From: Paragonimus skrjabini miyazakii
Taxonomy: Eukaryota > Platyhelminthes > Trematoda > Plagiorchiida > Troglotrematidae
Direction: 5' to 3'
DNA: 64,000 nt
Assembly (NCBI GenBank): GCA_014338405.1
Contig: JTDE01003987.1
Span: 1 to 64,000 of the forward strand
A program made the position numbers and the translations under genes. The first letter of the stretch is position 1; each line of letters begins with the position of its first letter. The notes beneath the pieces are model-generated. The model made no database searches, was not told the DNA's origin, and worked only from the letters and a program-made list of their open reading frames with translations. This document shows positions 61,820 to 64,000 of the stretch, piece by piece.

Positions 61820-62341
61820 TATGTTAACATTTCATTCATGCCATTCAAAGTTGACCATTTAGCCAACGACATAAAGCACAAATTAAAGTCTGCTTTAGCT
61901 AGAACTTACGCGGCTGCGCAGTTGCGCTTATTTCAAACTACCAGAGGACCAGTTCTCCGCAATGGCGAATGTAGCTTGCCAAACTCTTCTGTCTCCCATG
62001 TTGCTCACCAGTTCACTTGCAGTTGCAGTGACGTTTAAATAGACAGAACAGATCGACAACTATCTCAGCGAGTCGCCGAACACATGCCGAAATGGTTGAA
62101 ACAATAAATGACGCACCAGCCTCAACTTGGTGCAGTGACGGCTAGAAATTTAACGCCATCGAGTGCTAAACATCTCATGACGGCAGGTCACAAAGTTGAC
62201 CCATTAACGTCCTTCAAGATGCTGTTGCGCAATCGAAACCTAAAGTTATTAACTTTCTGTGAAGCGATGCTCATCCGAACTTACCAGCCGACTTTATGTG
62301 CACAAAAGTGGTTGAGGCAACCTACTGAGTTGCCATGGTCG
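61820..62341 (+). pseudogene. Penelope fragment: RT-nuclease linker and GIY-YIG endonuclease
   Basis: The frame carries the linker blocks MPFKVDHLANDIKHKLKSAL, ARTYAAAQLRLFQTTRGPV and SHVAHQFTCSCSDV, then a TAA at 62036-62038, IDRTDRQLSQRVAEHMPKWL, a TAA at 62105-62107, SSAKHLMTAGHKVDPLTSFK and the family C-terminus LPW before a stop. The YIG motif has become stop-Ile-Asp, so the nuclease is dead. Only the C-terminal third of the element is present, which fits 5' truncation during insertion. The same frame is held throughout. Confidence 0.86.
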
Positions 62342-62934
62342 TGATTACATAATACTTAATGTGCTTGCAAGCGTGTCTAATCCCTGTCTGTCCTTATATG
62401 TATGATGTATATAACCGGCATGCTTTACGTTTGTGACTGATGAGAGTGAATGAAATGTTAAGTTATCGCAATATGTGTCTTCTTTCTGCCCTGATGAAGT
62501 CCTTAAGGGGAACTCATTGTTTCATACTATATATTCCACGAATGAAAGCTTATGAAAATGTTTGTAGATAGTTGAAAAAAACTAACTTGTTCTTTTTGCC
62601 CGGAGTACAAACCAAGAAGAATTGCATGCATGAGAACGAACAGCATGATTAGAACACCGTACTGCGGAATAGACAAAAACCAGGGAAAGAATCTATGTAG
62701 TTTTCGGCCAATCAAATGCTCAATATTACTTTATTAGTATACTCTCCCGAGTAGTTCTAGAAAATGTATATCTGCAAGATACGATTTGAAAACTAATGGC
62801 AACGTGCTCTGACAGTGGGTTTGGAATAGGTTCGGTCACTTTAGTACATGATGTGTTCATCGAGTAACAGCAGATTATTTCATAGTGAACAAAACCAAAA
62901 TTTGCTTACAGTCCTTTCTTTCAAGTAAGCCTTT
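62342..62934. other. Penelope 3' UTR, then plain sequence
   Basis: The first 170 to 200 bases after the ORF are probably Penelope 3' UTR, ending with the hammerhead-like motif at 62491. The remainder shows nothing I recognise. Confidence 0.45.
62491..62515 (+). ncRNA. Hammerhead-like motif in Penelope 3' UTR, degraded
   Basis: CTGATGA at 62491-62497 is followed by GTCC-TTAA-GGGG, which can form a short helix II, and then GAAC where GAAA is needed. Hammerhead motifs are known in Penelope-like elements near their ends, so the place is right. The damaged GAAA and weak stem mean it is at best a relic. Confidence 0.4.
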
Positions 62935-63100
62935 CAGCTGGTCCACTTCGTAAGAATATACTAAACTCGACCTTCGCTCTTGATGAGGCTCATCAGTAAT
63001 GTACGTTCGGACCAGAATTTGCACCCGAGCCCACGTGGTTTTGAGGCCAGCATTCTATCCACAATGCAACTAAATTCTCACTAGACTTGGCCGACTAGCC
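62935..63100 (-). repeat. SINE-H copy 3 (left palindrome arm)
   Basis: On the minus strand a leader (AGTCGGCCAAGTCTAGTGAG) is followed by a diverged tRNA-like head. Its B-box region reads GGGTGCAAATTCTGGTCC, and the hammerhead core starts right after. It matches the right-arm copy in the same order of parts. The 3' body after the ribozyme is not clearly recognisable. Confidence 0.68.
62958..63004 (-). ncRNA. Hammerhead ribozyme, SINE-H copy 3
   Basis: On the minus strand CTGATGAG (62996 to 62989) is intact. Helix II pairs G-C and CTC with GAG around ATCAA, with one bulged C. The second core block is GAAG instead of GAAA. Then GG-TCGA-GT gives the short helix III with its TCGA loop, and T at 62964 is the expected cut position (U-H kept). 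Helix I pairs GTACATTA with TAGTAT at five positions with one G-T pair. This copy keeps the cleavage site and helix I but has damage at A15.1. Confidence 0.65.
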
Positions 63101-63105
63101 GTAAC

Positions 63106-63340
63106 TAAACGCTCAATTGCAACCCTATGTGAGTCGTGTTCAGATTGCTTAATCGTCTCGATTAGAGAACAGTGAGTGTCCTGTTAACTCTGATTCATAA
63201 CCCCGCGATCAGAAAGTTCTCAGTTTGGGGTCAAGATCGCGGGGTTATCTATTGAAACTAATAGTACAGTTACTGTGTTTCCAATCGAGGAGACTGGGCA
63301 ATCTGAAAACTATTCATACGGATTTGCGGTTGAGCGTTTA
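63106..63340. repeat. Foldback (MITE-like) element with arms of about 100 bp
   Basis: Almost the whole 235 bp pairs with itself. It has outer arms TAAACGCTCAA and TTGAGCGTTTA, middle arms around AATCGAG and CAGATTGC, and a perfect 14-bp inner stem with a loop of 24 bases. There is no coding capacity. The ends may be flanked by a TA-like target. It lies exactly between the two SINE-H copies, so it may be a spacer that was copied along with them or an element on its own. Confidence 0.7.
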
Positions 63341-63345
63341 AAAAT

Positions 63346-63585
63346 GATTGATCGGTCGTGCCTATTGTGAGCATGCTGGCGTTGTAGTTAACAAACTAGT
63401 CTCACGAACACGAAGTCCGGAATGCAAATTCCGTCTTGGACAAGGACGTGCACTGTTGATGAGCTCCATCAAGGGCAGAACGTGAATCTAGTGGTTCCTT
63501 ACGAAGTGTGCCGGCCAAAATAGCTTATTTCACTGCAGGGACTGTTGGAATGAATTAATCAAAATCATCGAAATTAAAATCTAAA
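63346..63585 (+). repeat. SINE-H copy 2 (right palindrome arm)
   Basis: The leader GATTGATCGGTCGTGCCTAT matches copies 1 and 3. The tRNA-like head includes an A-box-like GGCGTTGTAGTTAAC and a T-arm CGGAATGCAAATTCCG with paired ends. The hammerhead follows at 63449, then a body ending GAATTAATCAAAATC, also seen in copy 4 (AATTAATCAAAA). Confidence 0.72.
63449..63495 (+). ncRNA. Hammerhead ribozyme, SINE-H copy 2
   Basis: The core reads TTGATGAG (63456-63463), with the first C changed to T. Helix II is G-C plus three pairs around CATCAA. The second block reads AGAAC where CGAAAC is expected. The cleavage region is the best kept of the three: ATC then TAGTG, with the cut expected after C 63488, and TAGTG (63489-63493) pairs with CACTG (63451-63455). 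Helix III has an A-U pair and a C-A mismatch around GTGA. Core mutations make activity unlikely. Confidence 0.62.
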
Positions 63586-63590
63586 CTGTC

Positions 63591-64000
63591 AAATAACCGG
63601 AGTGTCAACATAAGTACTGGACTACATTTTGTCCCGTCTTCTGGTGAATCTTAGCGGAACAAAGCAGTGACTGGACAGTTTGTAAAAATTGATTTCGAGG
63701 GGATTATTTCGTATTCACTTCGCAAGTCATTTCCGAAAATAAAACAGCCTAAAACACACTTGTAAAGTATGCTGTTAATAGTCAGTAGGTCTTCAGTTAT
63801 CACACCGAAGTAAATACCAAGTTTATAATCCGACACAATGCTAGAATGTAACTATTCATCATTCTTTCTTCAAATATCAACTAGCTGAAACTCACTTGTT
63901 AACTTCTCCTATTTGCCACTTTGAAAGAACTACTCTTTTTCAACCCTGAACTGCTGTTATCATGAATGGCAATTTTGCCCAGCAAGTATTGTTTTGCTCA
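63591..64000. other. Stretch without recognisable gene
   Basis: Nothing recognised. Confidence 0.45.

Larger units (their letters stand above)
62935..63590. repeat. Large imperfect palindrome holding two SINE-H copies
   Basis: The sequence is a nested inverted repeat with its centre near 63223. From the centre outward the matching arms are ATAACCCCGCGATC (63197-63210) with its exact complement at 63235-63248; CAGATTGC and GCAATCTG; TAAACGCTCAA (63106-63116) and TTGAGCGTTTA (63330-63340); and then SINE-H copies reading outward on both sides. The inner 235 bp looks like a foldback element. Confidence 0.75.

Noticed and set aside
1..64000. CRISPR arrays, bacterial operons, integrons or phage genes
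   Set aside because: No regularly spaced direct repeats, no ribosome binding sites with long ORFs, and every recognisable protein is of eukaryotic retroelement type.

Overview
The window looks like non-coding or intergenic DNA from an animal genome, most probably a parasitic flatworm (trematode-like). It is AT-rich. I recognise no intact host protein gene, no bacterial-style gene packing and no ribosome binding sites. Every stretch I can identify is a retroelement or a short interspersed repeat. The trematode suggestion is inference. It rests on the combination of endonuclease-bearing Penelope-like elements, a compact Gypsy/Ty3 element, an R2-like LINE, an RTE-like LINE, and a tRNA-derived SINE carrying a hammerhead ribozyme that resembles the schistosome Sm-alpha repeat. 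I cannot name the species.

Layout. A solo LTR lies at 1079-1390. An inverted Penelope-like complex occupies 1460-4518, with its coding 3' ends pointing outward and a second Penelope fragment nested in the right arm. From 4519 to 12255 I recognise nothing. A complete but dead Gypsy element fills 12256-16724. It has two 314-bp LTRs, primer binding site, gag, protease-RT-RNase H-integrase, polypurine tract and a target duplication, and the solo LTR at 1 kb belongs to its family. Position 22270 to about 24410 holds an R2-like LINE with a restriction-like endonuclease. Two copies of an unknown 300-bp repeat (X) lie at 25.0 and 41.3 kb, and two copies of another (Y) at 36.0 and 47.3 kb. A SINE family with a 3' tRNA-like domain (SINE-T) has copies at 28.9, 29.15, 35.3 and 59.07 kb, and one copy is broken by a 100-N assembly gap. 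A Penelope endonuclease fragment is at 34.07-34.35 kb and an RTE-like LINE fragment at 38.93-40.02 kb.

The most interesting part is 58.8-63.6 kb. Four copies of a second SINE (SINE-H) lie here. Each of the three better copies has a tRNA-like head followed at once by a hammerhead ribozyme, and two of them form the arms of a palindrome of about 650 bp. A Penelope 3' end in the same stretch carries a weaker hammerhead-like motif.

No element appears autonomous now. The Gypsy, R2-like, RTE-like and Penelope coding regions all carry stops or lost catalytic residues. The SINEs would have depended on RNA polymerase III (their A and B boxes are visible) and on a LINE partner for movement. Boundaries given for repeats are estimates from comparing copies by eye.
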